Shown here: positions 37,801 to 46,622 of the stretch, piece after piece | How positions within the stretch are numbered: position 1 is the stretch's first letter | Layout: each line of letters opens with the position of its first letter | Origin: Methylicorpusculum sp. | GTDB lineage: Bacteria > Pseudomonadota > Gammaproteobacteria > Methylococcales > Methylomonadaceae | Assembly (NCBI RefSeq): GCF_030651835.1 | Contig: NZ_JAUSBX010000004.1 | Span: 1 to 64,000 of the forward strand | DNA length: 64,000 nucleotides | Reading direction: 5' to 3' | The notes under the pieces: model-generated | Told to the model about the DNA's origin: nothing | Seen by the model: the letters and a program-made list of their open reading frames with translations, nothing else | Database searches by the model: none | Program-made: the position numbers and the translations under genes

Positions 37801-38462
37801 TTTTGTGTGCTGCCGCGTAACACCGGATGTTCCGGCGATAATGCCCGCAGGCGGTGTGCCTGAACAAGATCGTCATCGATTAGCGCCCGCACGGTTTCGG
37901 TACTGACCGGCTCTATACTGGCAACCTCGTGCGAAGTTCTAAATCCGTCAAAGAAATGGAGGATAGGAATGCGGGCTTTAAGTGTCGCTGCTTGAGCAAT
38001 CAATGCAAAATCCATGACCTCCTGAACGGAATTGGAGGCCAGGAAGGCAAAGCCTGTCGCTCGTGCCGACATCACATCGCTGTGGTCACCAAAAATGGAC
38101 AAAGCCTGATTGGCTATAGACCGCGCCGCGATATGAAAAACGGCCGGCGTGAGTTCTCCGGCAATCTTATACATGTTGGGAATCATCAGCAGCAAGCCCT
38201 GGGAGGCGGTAAACGTAGTTGCCAGCGCGCCATTCTGCAATGCGCCGTGTATGGCACCGGCAGCACCGCCTTCGCTTTGCATTTCTATGACACTGGGTGT
38301 CGTGCCCCAGATGTTTTTGCGATTTTCTGATGCCCATTTGTCGGCCAATTCGCCCATGGGTGATGCGGGAGTAATGGGGTAAATGGCAATGACTTCGTTG
38401 GTTAAATAAGCGACATGGGCCGCCGCTTCATTGCCGTCAATCGTGATTTTAGAGTTATGCAT
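34866..38462 (-). CDS. nifJ: Pyruvate:ferredoxin (flavodoxin) oxidoreductase
   Basis: A single-chain enzyme of 1198 residues that turns pyruvate, CoA and oxidised ferredoxin or flavodoxin into acetyl-CoA, CO2 and reduced carrier. Domains in order: pyrimidine-binding (YPITPASPMGELADKW), CoA/transketolase C domain, a two-cluster ferredoxin domain (CTQCGKCVFVCP and CTGCNLCVEVCP), then the TPP domain with CVGCGETPY, NATGCSSIYGG and GDGWGYDIGFGG...LLDTEVYSNTGGQTS. The enzyme is oxygen-sensitive and works in low-oxygen metabolism. I prefer ATG 38462 (MHNSKITIDG) since AAGGAT lies 8 bases upstream, while the ATG at 38471 overlaps it. Confidence 0.95.
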   Translation of the reverse strand: MHNSKITIDGNEAAAHVAYLTNEVIAIYPITPASPMGELADKWASENRKNIWGTTPSVIEMQSEGGAAGAIHGALQNGALATTFTASQGLLLMIPNMYKIAGELTPAVFHIAARSIANQALSIFGDHSDVMSARATGFAFLASNSVQEVMDFALIAQAATLKARIPILHFFDGFRTSHEVASIEPVSTETVRALIDDDLVQAHRLRALSPEHPVLRGSTQNPDVFFQARETVTPFYQAMPGIVQEIMDRFGALTGRHYHIFDYTGPADANKVIILMGSGAETVEETLNHLNDSGEKNGLLKVRLYRPFCPETLLAALPETVRSIAVLDRTKEPGADGEPLYKDVITALAQDQMSDHPRFSRLPRVIGGRYGLSSKELTPGMVKAIYDELNQAQPKQPFTIGIIDDISHTSLSWDSSFRSEASKRTFSAIFYGLGSDGTVSANKNSIKIIGDKTQGYAQGYFVYDSKKAGAVTVSHLRFGSEKIRSSYLIEDHEARFVACHQPVFLERYPMLDKAAFGSVFLLNTALPVDEVWSSLPRSMQTTLIGKQIEFYVIDAYAIAQSCGMGRLINTVMQSCFFALVSIIPKTEAIDAIKNAVQKTYAKAGKRILDANLKAIDAAVAGLHKVAVPAQVTSTHEIPHSVSDDAPSFIREVTGEIMSGRGDAIPVSRLSADGTFPTGTSRLDKRNLALQIPVWEPDICTQCGKCVFVCPHSVIRSKLFTDDSVANAPETFKHVPLLSKAFGNGLQISYQVSPEDCTGCNLCVEVCPIRDRENPARKALNMAAQPPLREQESINWDFFEQLPEYARAGLHHNKIPEAMHLQPLFEFSSACVGCGETPYIRLATQLFGDRMVVANATGCSSIYGGNLPTTPWTKNAQGRGPAWSNSLFEDNAEFGLGMRVAIDKQREYAAELLLSLREMAGSELVDATLHADQNDEAGIYEQRERVEQLKHRLAELPGDPPKYLLSVIDTLIKRSAWIIGGDGWGYDIGFGGLDHVFAAGRDVNILLLDTEVYSNTGGQTSKSTPRGAIAKYSAGGKSTPKKDLARLAIDYEQVYVAQVAFGAKDTQTLRAFLEAESYPGTSLIIAYSPCIAHGVDLSNNLRQQDMAVRSGHWPLLRYDPRIIDSGRNPLQLDSQKPSIPFRDYAMTEARFSMLSRTHPDESEKFMRQSQQDVNKRYQYYRDLADKRFEKKADTKGEKS

Positions 38463-38708
38463 AGCAGCCATCCTTTTAGGCGGGTTAGACTTTAGTCATG
38501 CCGTGAATGGGCGATACTTTATTAGTCAGGTATCGCCTCAACTAGCAGATATTTTCATAAAGTCATAACCACAGTAGCTTGCTATTAGGGCGGGTAAAGA
38601 GGCGGATTATGCACAGAGAAACAATCTGCCCTGCTGGCTAAGACTTTATTGCACAAGGTTTAAAACATAAAGAAGTTAAATTCAGACACATTAAATGCTT
38701 TTAAGTGT

Positions 38709-41177
38709 CTATTTGTCTTTCAGTCGCAGTGAATTGGCTATTACCGAAACCGAGCTTAAAGCCATCGCGCCAGATGCTATCAGCGGATTGAGCCGCCCGG
38801 CCATTGCAACCGGAATAGCCAGAGCGTTATAGCTGAAGGCCCAGAAGAGATTTTGTTTGATGACAGCCAATGTTCTGCGGCTTAATTCTATTGATTCAGC
38901 GACTTGAGCGATATCACCGTTAATCAGAATCAGGTCGGAGGTTTCAATCGCAATACCCGTGGCTTTGCCAATTGACATGCCCACGTCGGCGGCAGCAAGA
39001 GCAGGCGCATCATTGATTCCGTCGCCAACCATCGCAACGCGCTTGCCCTGATTCTGAAAATCGCGAATTATTTTCAGTTTTCTGGCCGGACTGGCGTCAG
39101 CAATGACCGTGGTAATGCCGACCTGTCCGGCAATCTGATTGGCGGCCTGTTCCGTATCCCCGGTTACCATCAGGGTTTGAATGCCCATATCATGCAGGTG
39201 CTTGATAACCTCCCGGGCATGGGGTCGAATAGGATCTATAAAGGCGAATAGGGCGCAAGGTTGATTATCGATCGCCAAGAAAACAAGCGTTCTTCCCAAC
39301 AAACTCAGTCTTTTTGCTGTTGAAGCTAAAGCGCCGAGGTCGATATTTTTTTCATTTAACCAGGCTTCATTACCCAGTAATACTTCATGTTCACCTACTG
39401 TGGCGCGAATGCCCCGGTCAGCAATGCTGTGAAAATGTGAGGATTCCAGAATAGCCAAGTCCTTGCCGTTAGCATACTCGACTATGGCTTTGGCTAAAAA
39501 ATGTTCAGAGTTGAATTCAGCGGAGGCAGCCAGTTGTATTAACGTGTCATCATCCCATGCCGACACATTTAACAGATCGCTGATTTTCGGCTTGCCTTCT
39601 GTAATCGTGCCGGTTTTATCAAAGATAATGATTTGTAAATTAGCGGCGGTTTCAAGAGCAACCCCGTTTCTGATATAGATACCTTTTCTGGCAGCCTGGC
39701 CTGTACCGACCATCGTCGCGGCAGGCGTTGCCAGGCCCAGCGCGCAGGGACATGAAATCAGCAGTACCGATATGGCATTGGCCAGCGCATGAGCGAGTTT
39801 TTCTCCCTTAAACAACCAGCCACCGAAAGTCACTCCGGCGAGAACAATAACGGCAGGCACGAACACGGCTGAAATTTTGTCCACTGTTTTTTGAATCGGT
39901 AATTTGGAGGTTTGTGCCTGATCAACCATATGAACCAACCCCGATAAGACGGTGTTGGTTCCGGTCGCCGTAGCCCGCACATGCAGAACGCCGCTGCCGT
40001 TCATACTGCCGTCCAGTACCTGATGGCCGGCCTCTTTAATGCAAGGCGCTCCGGCACCGGTCACCGGAGCTTCATTGACCATGGATAAGCCTTTGATAAC
40101 CTCGCCGTCGGCAGGAATTTTTTCGCCGGGACGAATCAGCAGAATGTCGCCCACTACAATATCTTCCACCGGAATCCGGATTTCGATAGTTCCCTTTAGC
40201 AGAGTTGCTTCCTGTGGTTGTTGGTTGACCAGTTTACGAATGTCTCTCAGGACTTCGCCTTTGGCGACTTCTTCCAGAAACCGGCCCAGTAACACAAAGG
40301 CGATAATGCCTGAAGCGGCTTCAAAATAGACGTGACTGCTGCGTCTGAACAAACTGGGCAGGCTGTACGTGTAGGCTGCACCAACACCCAGTGCTATAAG
40401 CGTATCCATATCTGCGCTGCGCAGTTTAGCGTGTCGGGCGGCATTCTTGAAAAAATCTCTGCCACTCCAAAACACTACAATTGAACTGAGTGTTGCCTGA
40501 ATCAAAATAACGGGCAGGGAGCGTTTGGCGAAAATGCTCAGTAACGGAATAGGCAAGCCTAATGCGCCGGCGATGATCAGTTGCTTTTTGGCTTCTTGGC
40601 GATGCCGGTTTTCCAGCTTGAACATTTCCTTGCGTTCACTGAGCGTGTCCATCGAAACGGCCTGATAGCCGTTGGCATTGATGAGGGCGAACAGTTCCTT
40701 TTTAGATAGGGTGCCGGTTACACTGGCTGTTTCAGTGATGAAATTAACGGCGGCATGAGAGACTTTTGGGTCTCGCTTTAACATCATTTCGATATATAAA
40801 GCACAAGAGGAACAACTCATGCCCTGGATCGCAAAATTGATGGTTTTTGCAGAACCCTGGAGCGCCGTTTTTTTGATCCCCAGCGCATCAATAACTTGTT
40901 TGGGTTTTAATCCGACATTTGTCAGGATGGCCTCAAGCAGCATCAGCAGATTCGCTGTCGGAAGTTGCGCCGCATCATAGCGAATGGTGACTGATCCGAT
41001 GTCAGGAACAATCTTTACGTCTTTGATCGCTTCGCGTTTGAGTAACAGGATGCGCAGAATCAATGCGCGTTCGCCGTCTTTAATCAGGCAATGAGCAATA
41101 ATGCGAAGCCGGTTTTTGTGTTGGTGAGCGATGTTGAATTGTTTAAACTGGTTCGAATGATCCATATTAATACCCAT
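38709..41177 (-). CDS. Cu(I)-type P1B ATPase
   Basis: 822 residues. Residues 15-95 resemble a metal-binding fold lacking CxxC. A second HMA domain carries GMSCSSCAL at about 118-126. The membrane part has the CPC motif (LISCPCALGLATPAA), the catalytic DKTGTITEGKPK, the hinge MVGDGINDAPALAAADVG, and the YN...MxxSS residues in the last helices (SYNALAIPVAM, GAMALSSVSV) typical of Cu(I) pumps. It exports or delivers copper across the inner membrane. The usually invariant HP dipeptide of the nucleotide domain reads HF here (His559-Phe560 in SEHFLAKAI). ATG 41177 is taken; 41165 (MDHSNQF) is an alternative. Confidence 0.88.
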   Translation of the reverse strand: MGINMDHSNQFKQFNIAHQHKNRLRIIAHCLIKDGERALILRILLLKREAIKDVKIVPDIGSVTIRYDAAQLPTANLLMLLEAILTNVGLKPKQVIDALGIKKTALQGSAKTINFAIQGMSCSSCALYIEMMLKRDPKVSHAAVNFITETASVTGTLSKKELFALINANGYQAVSMDTLSERKEMFKLENRHRQEAKKQLIIAGALGLPIPLLSIFAKRSLPVILIQATLSSIVVFWSGRDFFKNAARHAKLRSADMDTLIALGVGAAYTYSLPSLFRRSSHVYFEAASGIIAFVLLGRFLEEVAKGEVLRDIRKLVNQQPQEATLLKGTIEIRIPVEDIVVGDILLIRPGEKIPADGEVIKGLSMVNEAPVTGAGAPCIKEAGHQVLDGSMNGSGVLHVRATATGTNTVLSGLVHMVDQAQTSKLPIQKTVDKISAVFVPAVIVLAGVTFGGWLFKGEKLAHALANAISVLLISCPCALGLATPAATMVGTGQAARKGIYIRNGVALETAANLQIIIFDKTGTITEGKPKISDLLNVSAWDDDTLIQLAASAEFNSEHFLAKAIVEYANGKDLAILESSHFHSIADRGIRATVGEHEVLLGNEAWLNEKNIDLGALASTAKRLSLLGRTLVFLAIDNQPCALFAFIDPIRPHAREVIKHLHDMGIQTLMVTGDTEQAANQIAGQVGITTVIADASPARKLKIIRDFQNQGKRVAMVGDGINDAPALAAADVGMSIGKATGIAIETSDLILINGDIAQVAESIELSRRTLAVIKQNLFWAFSYNALAIPVAMAGRLNPLIASGAMALSSVSVIANSLRLKDK

Positions 41178-41310
41178 GCCGTATAAACATCAGCCATCGC
41201 TATTTTGTAACCGAAAGATAAGGAAGGCCTAATTTTTCTTCTTCATAATCAGGACCTGCATAATAGACAGCGAAGGCGCTATTGTCCAGTTAAGCCCATG
41301 GCCGTGTTAT

Positions 41311-41329
41311 TATGTGAACAGATCACATA
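41311..41329. promoter_or_regulatory. Perfect 7-5-7 palindrome between divergent genes
   Basis: TATGTGA-ACAGA-TCACATA is a perfect inverted repeat in the gap between the copper ATPase (134 bp from its start) and truD (55 bp). The half-sites match CRP-like TGTGA, but the spacer is 5 rather than 6, so another dimeric regulator is also possible. Confidence 0.5.
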
Positions 41330-41383
41330 GGAAGCCGGGCAAAAATCAGCTGCACTTTAGCTCACTGATTATCTGGCTAGAGT

Positions 41384-42466
41384 TTGTCTATAATTCCTTT
41401 GAACATTTCAAACCTTAATGGTTTCGCCTTGACCCAAGACTCAAACAATAAAGCTCTAACTCCAATTGAATTGCCTGATTGGCCCTATGTATTTGGCGGT
41501 CCTGCTGCGCAGGGTGCTATTCGGAGTGTGCCTGAAGATTTTTCCGTGTATGAAAATCTGTCTTTTTTACCCTCCGGTGACGGTGAGCACGTCTTTTTGC
41601 AGATCGAAAAAAGAGGCGAAAATACCGAATATGTGGCCCGCTGTCTCGCCCGTTTCGCAGGCGTCAGGCAACAGGATGTGAGCTATGCCGGATTAAAAGA
41701 CCGGCATGCCGTAACCACGCAATGGTTCAGTGTCTGGTTGCCCGGTAAACAGGCTCCGGATTGGTCATTAATAGAAACCGATACGATGCGAGTGCTTCAG
41801 GAAGTGCGTCATGCCCGAAAATTAAAACGCGGCGTACTCTCAGGCAATCGTTTTAAAATTATTATTCGTCAGTGGCAAGGCGATAAAGCCTTGACGCAAA
41901 GCCAACTGGAAACCCTGCAAAAGGAAGGCATTGCCAATTACTTTGGCGAACAGCGTTTTGGGCATGGTGGGCAAAATGTGACTAAAGCCTTGGCGATGTT
42001 CAAAGGCATGAAATGCAAGCGCGAACAGCGCAGTATTTACTTGTCGGCAGCAAGATCCTATTTGTTCAATTGCTTGCTGGCCCGGCGTGTGGAACAAAAT
42101 ACCTGGAATCAGCCGCTACCAGGAGATACGTATGTATTCGATTTGTCACACAGTTTTTTTACAATGGAGCAGCCGGATGAATCGATCATGCAGCGCATAT
42201 CGGCAAAACAGATTCATCCTGCATTTTTTTTGTGGGGCAAAGGTATGAAGTTGGATGATTACCTGGATTCAACCTTACCTTCCTGTTTGGCTGAATTAGC
42301 TCAGGGCTTGAGCGATGCCGGTCTTGAACCCGATATCCGGCCGCTTCGCATCAATATTGAATCTTTGAGTTGGCAGTATTTAACTGAAAATGAGTTGGAA
42401 CTGAGTTTTACTTTACCGGCGGGAAGTTATGCCACGGCGGTATTACGAGAAATTATCAAGCATTAA
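41384..42466 (+). CDS. truD: tRNA pseudouridine(13) synthase
   Basis: About 360 residues. It converts U13 of tRNA-Glu to pseudouridine. Motifs: VPEDFSVYENL near the start, the catalytic-loop region YAGLKDRHAVTTQWFSV with the conserved Asp, NRFKIIIR, and NYFGEQRFGHGGQN. No ATG lies where the family starts. The upstream TTG at 41384 gives a protein about 30 residues longer at the N-terminus than usual, and internal TTG codons are alternatives; none has a good ribosome site. The start is therefore uncertain. It is 12 bases before uppP in the same direction. Confidence 0.9.
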   Translation: MSIIPLNISNLNGFALTQDSNNKALTPIELPDWPYVFGGPAAQGAIRSVPEDFSVYENLSFLPSGDGEHVFLQIEKRGENTEYVARCLARFAGVRQQDVSYAGLKDRHAVTTQWFSVWLPGKQAPDWSLIETDTMRVLQEVRHARKLKRGVLSGNRFKIIIRQWQGDKALTQSQLETLQKEGIANYFGEQRFGHGGQNVTKALAMFKGMKCKREQRSIYLSAARSYLFNCLLARRVEQNTWNQPLPGDTYVFDLSHSFFTMEQPDESIMQRISAKQIHPAFFLWGKGMKLDDYLDSTLPSCLAELAQGLSDAGLEPDIRPLRINIESLSWQYLTENELELSFTLPAGSYATAVLREIIKH

Positions 42467-42478
42467 AACGAGGAAAGA

Positions 42479-43306
42479 ATGGATTTAATTTTAGCGGTAA
42501 AAGCGATCATATTGGGTATTGTCGAAGGCTTGACCGAGTTTTTGCCCATTTCCAGTACCGGTCATCTTATCTTGGCCGGTGATTTGCTCAACTATACCGG
42601 CGAAACCAGTAAGGTTTTTTCGATAGTCATTCAAACGGGCGCCATTTTCGCTATTTGCTGGGAATACCGGGTTAAAATCGGTTCGGTGATCCGGGGCCTG
42701 TTTAAATGGGAAGCGGCTGCGCTTAAATTTACGTTGAATCTGGCGATTGCGTTCATGCCTCTTGCCATTCTCGGCTTATCATTCGGCAGTTTGATCAAAG
42801 CCTATTTGTTTAAACCGATACCGGTTGCAACCGCTTTTATTGTTGGCGCTTTCGTTATTTTCTGGGCTGAAAAAAGAGAGCATACCGTCCGCATTAACGA
42901 GGTTGAAGATTTGAGCTGGACGGATGCTTTAAAACTGGGCTTTGCTCAAGCGCTAGCGCTCATTCCGGGAACCTCCCGATCGGGTGCTACGATTATCGGG
43001 GGCTTGTTTTTTGGTTTATCACGCAAAGCGGCAACTGAGTTTTCATTCTTTTTGGCGATACCCACGCTGATCATTGCCAGTCTCTACGATTTATACAAAC
43101 ACCATGAACTCTTAAACAGTAGCGATTTACCCATCTTCGGTATCGGTCTTCTTGCAGCTTTTTTCAGTGCCTTACTGGCAGTAAGAGGCTTGCTTCGCTA
43201 CATCAGTCACCACGATTTTACCGTTTTCGCCTGGTACCGCATTGTCTTCGGCCTGTTAGTCATAGGCACGGCTTACAGTGGTTTAGTTGAATGGACAGTC
43301 GACTGA
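42479..43306 (+). CDS. uppP: Undecaprenyl-diphosphatase
   Basis: 275 residues, an inner-membrane protein with about eight helices (BacA/UppP family). It dephosphorylates undecaprenyl pyrophosphate so the lipid carrier can be reused in cell-wall synthesis. Active-site segments: [19 protein letters not shown] and [27 protein letters not shown] lies before the ATG. It sits between truD and surE, genes that are adjacent in many relatives. Confidence 0.95.
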   Translation: MDLILAVKAIILGIVEGLTEFLPISSTGHLILAGDLLNYTGETSKVFSIVIQTGAIFAICWEYRVKIGSVIRGLFKWEAAALKFTLNLAIAFMPLAILGLSFGSLIKAYLFKPIPVATAFIVGAFVIFWAEKREHTVRINEVEDLSWTDALKLGFAQALALIPGTSRSGATIIGGLFFGLSRKAATEFSFFLAIPTLIIASLYDLYKHHELLNSSDLPIFGIGLLAAFFSALLAVRGLLRYISHHDFTVFAWYRIVFGLLVIGTAYSGLVEWTVD

Positions 43307-43372
43307 TGAGGTTGAGTTACTGATAACTGCTCTATATTAATGTCGTGAAGTCGGGTTCGATTGCTCGCTTAA

Positions 43373-43942
43373 CTAACGGTCATTCGTTTCTTCCTGGCGG
43401 TTAAATTTTTCCGCCAGTTGCAGTAATACAAAAACGGCGCCTGTGCCGCCTTGCCTGGGCGGTGCAGAACAAAACGCCTGAACCTCCTTATGCTGCCTTA
43501 GCCAGAGATTAAGATTGTTTTTCAAGATCGGGTGGTTGTCAGGCGACCGGTAGCCTTTGCCGTGGACGATACACACACAACGGCAACCTTCCTGGACGGC
43601 GCGATGCAAAAAATCCAGCAATTGCCGTTTAGCTTCTTGACTGGTTAAGCCATGCAGATCAATTTCAGCATCCAGTCCGTAATTGCCGTGCCGCAATTTT
43701 TTCAACACATTTTTTTGCAGGCCGGGGCTGATGAAGCTGAGCGTATCTTCCAGGCTCAACATTTCTGTTACCCCCACTTCATGGTTCAACACGTTTTCAA
43801 CTTCAGCTGTTTGGGTTCTCGGTATGGGCTTGGGCTTTTTGCCGTTATCCACAGTGATCCGGTCGCTTTTAATCGATTTTACGGTGCCTACCGATTGTCT
43901 AAATAACTCCCTGTCTTCAGGTGTTATGTTTTTTTTTCTCAC
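43373..43942 (-). CDS. Smr domain protein (SmrA-like)
   Basis: 189 residues. The N-terminal half is basic and variable. The C-terminal Smr domain, about residues 95-180, shows DLHGLTSQEAKRQLLDFL, VCIVHGKGYRS and FCSAPPRQGGTGAVFVLLQ. Smr domains nick or bind nucleic acids and in recent work cut mRNA at collided ribosomes. The sequence is nearer the SmrA (YdaL) than the SmrB group. The start is GTG at 43942. It is convergent with uppP. Confidence 0.85.
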   Translation of the reverse strand: MRKKNITPEDRELFRQSVGTVKSIKSDRITVDNGKKPKPIPRTQTAEVENVLNHEVGVTEMLSLEDTLSFISPGLQKNVLKKLRHGNYGLDAEIDLHGLTSQEAKRQLLDFLHRAVQEGCRCVCIVHGKGYRSPDNHPILKNNLNLWLRQHKEVQAFCSAPPRQGGTGAVFVLLQLAEKFNRQEETNDR

Positions 43943-44016
43943 GTGAGCTGATTTTGCTTTGATAAGTTGCTAATATTGCTGATTTTATAGCTTATTGTTG
44001 TTCAGGGCGAACTGAA

Positions 44017-44775
44017 ATGCACATTCTGTTGAGTAATGATGACGGTTATCTGGCGCCGGGTTTAGCTGCATTAGCCAATGCACTAAACAAATACGCAGAA
44101 ATATCGGTTGTAGCCCCCGATAAAAATCGAAGCGCAGCGAGCAACTCGCTGACCCTTGAAATGCCGTTGCGTGCTCAAATCGGAGAGAACGGTTTTGTCA
44201 AAGTCGACGGTACGCCAACTGATTGTGTTCATTTGGCAATCACCGGATTACTGGACAAGGAACCGGATATGGTTTTTGCAGGCATCAATCACGGCGCTAA
44301 TCTGGGTGATGATGTTTTATATTCGGGCACGGTAGCCGCTGCGACAGAAGGGCGTTTTTTGGGCTTGCCCGCCGTTGCCATTTCTTTGGCGTCCTGTGAT
44401 CCTGTGCATTTTGATACGGCGGCGCATGTTGCTGTGACAATCCTGAAGCGGCTGATTGCTTCCCCTTTACCTCAGGATACTTTGCTGAATGTTAATGTTC
44501 CCGATCTGCCTTTGCACGAATTAAAAGGCTTTCAGGCGACCCGCCTGGGTCAGCGGCATAAAGCTGAAGCCATGATCAGCAGTCATGATCCCAGGGGCCG
44601 ACTTATTTACTGGGTGGGGCCTCCCGGTCCTGAACAGGATGCGGGCCCCGGCACTGATTTTTATGCCATTAAAGCCGGTTATGTCTCCGTAACCCCGCTG
44701 CAATTGGATTTGACCTGGCATGGACGCATCGACGGATTGAAAAACTGGTTACCCCAGGAGGGAGCCTGGTTATGA
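44017..44775 (+). CDS. surE: 5'/3'-nucleotidase SurE
   Basis: 252 residues. A metal-dependent phosphatase that removes phosphate from nucleoside monophosphates and short polyphosphate. Motifs: [14 protein letters not shown] with the two metal-binding Asp residues, [28 protein letters not shown] and [20 protein letters not shown]. It overlaps pcm by 4 bases, as in many Proteobacteria. Confidence 0.95.
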   Translation: MHILLSNDDGYLAPGLAALANALNKYAEISVVAPDKNRSAASNSLTLEMPLRAQIGENGFVKVDGTPTDCVHLAITGLLDKEPDMVFAGINHGANLGDDVLYSGTVAAATEGRFLGLPAVAISLASCDPVHFDTAAHVAVTILKRLIASPLPQDTLLNVNVPDLPLHELKGFQATRLGQRHKAEAMISSHDPRGRLIYWVGPPGPEQDAGPGTDFYAIKAGYVSVTPLQLDLTWHGRIDGLKNWLPQEGAWL

Positions 44776-45431
44776 AACAAAATGTCAACGGCATAGGCAT
44801 GACTTCCATGCGGACCCGGGAGCGCATGATAAGCAGGTTGGAAGAGCAGGGCATCACTGATCGTAAAATTTTGGATGCGATGCGCAATACCCCCAGACAT
44901 TTGTTTGTGGATGAAGCATTGGCCAGCCGGGCTTATGAAGATACAGCATTGCCGATAGGCTATAACCAGACGATTTCGCAGCCTTATATCGTCGCAAAAA
45001 TGACCGAATTGTTGCTGGCTCCCGGCCCGTTGACCAAGGTGCTGGAAATCGGCACCGGATGCGGTTACCAAACAGCTATTCTGGCGCAATTGATTGACCA
45101 TGTTTATACCGTGGAACGGATCCAGCCTTTGCAAAAAAAGGCGAAGAACCTGCTGTGGTCGATAAAAATAAAGAATGTCAGTTATTTGCACAGTGACGGA
45201 GGTTGGGGCTGGGAAGATCATGCGCCTTATGACGGCATCATAGTGACAGCTGCGCCGCCGGAAATCCCTGAAAATTTATTAATGCAAATGGCGGTTGGCG
45301 GGACAATGCTGATACCTATAGGTAAGGCTGGTGGGCAGGTTTTGCAACGCGTCACCCGCACTGAAAATGATTTTAAAGTTGAAGCGGTGGAACCTGTCAG
45401 CTTTGTCCCTTTACTCCCAGGAAGGCAATAA
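44772..45431 (+). CDS. pcm: Protein-L-isoaspartate O-methyltransferase
   Basis: 219 residues. It uses SAM to methylate isoaspartyl residues so damaged proteins can be repaired. The SAM-binding motif [18 protein letters not shown] and the substrate segment [14 protein letters not shown] are present; the C-terminal FVPLLPGRQ is typical. A strong AGGAGGGAG ribosome site lies within the end of surE. In Pseudomonas and Escherichia nlpD and rpoS follow; here they do not. Confidence 0.95.
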   Translation: MKQNVNGIGMTSMRTRERMISRLEEQGITDRKILDAMRNTPRHLFVDEALASRAYEDTALPIGYNQTISQPYIVAKMTELLLAPGPLTKVLEIGTGCGYQTAILAQLIDHVYTVERIQPLQKKAKNLLWSIKIKNVSYLHSDGGWGWEDHAPYDGIIVTAAPPEIPENLLMQMAVGGTMLIPIGKAGGQVLQRVTRTENDFKVEAVEPVSFVPLLPGRQ

Positions 45432-45436
45432 ACCGA

Positions 45437-46015
45437 ATGTTTAAAAAACTTTATGACCGCGTTTTGCTTTGGTCAAGGCACCGCAATGCATTAACCTATC
45501 TGTGTATCTTAAGTTTTGCCGAGTCCTCTTTTTTTCCAATACCACCGGATGTCATGCTGGCGCCCATGGCCTTGGCTCAGCCTTCCAAAGCTTTCCGGTT
45601 CGCACTTTGGACTACGATTGCGTCGGTGTTGGGTGGTGTTTTGGGTTATGAAATAGGTTATTTTCTGTTTGATAATATCGAGCCGTGGCTCAAAACCACG
45701 CATTATTGGGAAAGTTATACAAAAGCCATTGACTGGTTTGGCGAGTGGGGTTTTTGGGCTGTTTTTGTTGCCGGTTTTTCGCCGATACCTTACAAAGTCT
45801 TTACCATTGCAGCCGGCGCGTTGAATATGGTGTTTATTCCGTTTGTGCTGGCTTCTTTGATTGGCCGTGGCGGTCGGTTTTTTCTGGTTTCGTTACTTAT
45901 AGTGGTTGGTGGAAAAAAGCTGGAGTCGAATTTACGCAAATACATGGACCTCATAGGCTGGGCTTTGGTTGCCATCGTGGTGATTGGTGCCGTCGCTTAT
46001 AAAATAATGAATTAA
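45437..46015 (+). CDS. YqaA/DedA-type VTT-domain membrane protein
   Basis: 192 residues with about four to five membrane helices. The VTT (SNARE-associated/DedA) signature is seen in FAESSFFPIPPDVMLAPMALA, GGVLGYEIGYF and FSPIPYKVFTIAAGAL. Bacterial DedA relatives flip or move lipids, including undecaprenyl phosphate and phosphatidylethanolamine; a precise substrate is not known. It follows pcm by 5 bases and is part of the same unit. Confidence 0.8.
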   Translation: MFKKLYDRVLLWSRHRNALTYLCILSFAESSFFPIPPDVMLAPMALAQPSKAFRFALWTTIASVLGGVLGYEIGYFLFDNIEPWLKTTHYWESYTKAIDWFGEWGFWAVFVAGFSPIPYKVFTIAAGALNMVFIPFVLASLIGRGGRFFLVSLLIVVGGKKLESNLRKYMDLIGWALVAIVVIGAVAYKIMN

Positions 46016-46312
46016 ATGATGACGACATTAATGCCTGATTTAGTGGGCTATATAGCGGCTGCTTTGACGACTGCTTCATTTCTGCCCCAAGCTATACTGA
46101 CGATCAAAACCCGCAATACCGAATCTCTTTCATTGGGGATGTACAGCGCGTTTACGCTGGGTGTTCTGTTATGGTTAGTCTATGGTCTTTTAAAACAAGA
46201 CTACGCCATTATCATGGCTAACTTAATCACTTTCGTTCTGTCCGGTTCCATTCTCTGCTACAAAATATTCAATACAGTTAAGGCTAAAAAGGCAAGCCGT
46301 AATAAGGGTTAA
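46016..46312 (+). CDS. SemiSWEET-family (PQ-loop) transporter
   Basis: 98 residues with three membrane helices and the PQ motif in ASFLPQAILTIKTRNTESLSLGMY, the hallmark of SemiSWEET half-transporters, which dimerise to pass sugars across the membrane. The ATG directly follows the upstream stop codon (TAAATG), so the two are probably coupled. Family members are 85-100 residues, so this is full length. Confidence 0.8.
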   Translation: MMTTLMPDLVGYIAAALTTASFLPQAILTIKTRNTESLSLGMYSAFTLGVLLWLVYGLLKQDYAIIMANLITFVLSGSILCYKIFNTVKAKKASRNKG

Positions 46313-46453
46313 GCCATAGTCATAAACCGGCGCGACGATCTGCTGGACTTACCGCTCACCCTGAACTCAGGCTAAGGCATTTAACCTGTTTCAAAGGACC
46401 ATTTTGGGGTTTATCTTTTTACACGACATTTTTCAGGTTGTCTTCTCATGAAC

Positions 46454-46619
46454 CAGCACTTCCCAGTTCGAAATTTTTAATGTGGCTTCGAGGGTAGGCG
46501 TAAACCTTGCGAGGAACGCCGCCGACCCATCCATGGGAGCTTGACAACAGCATCCCTGCTGCCGACATCCCCGCAAAGCTTACGTCTACCTTTTATTATC
46601 ATCAAACTGGGAATTGCTG
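46454..46619 (+). mobile_element. Family 1 MITE-like element, copy 3, at a start codon
   Basis: A 166-bp copy from CAGCACTTCCCAG to GGGAATTGCTG. It is flanked by a perfect 9-bp duplication, CTCATGAAC at 46445-46453 and 46620-46628. The duplicated bases contain the ATG of the aldo/keto reductase, so the insertion split the gene's leader from its start. Internal landmarks GAGGAACGCC and the CAGCATCCCTGCTG hairpin are conserved. Confidence 0.85.
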
Positions 46620-46622
46620 CTC

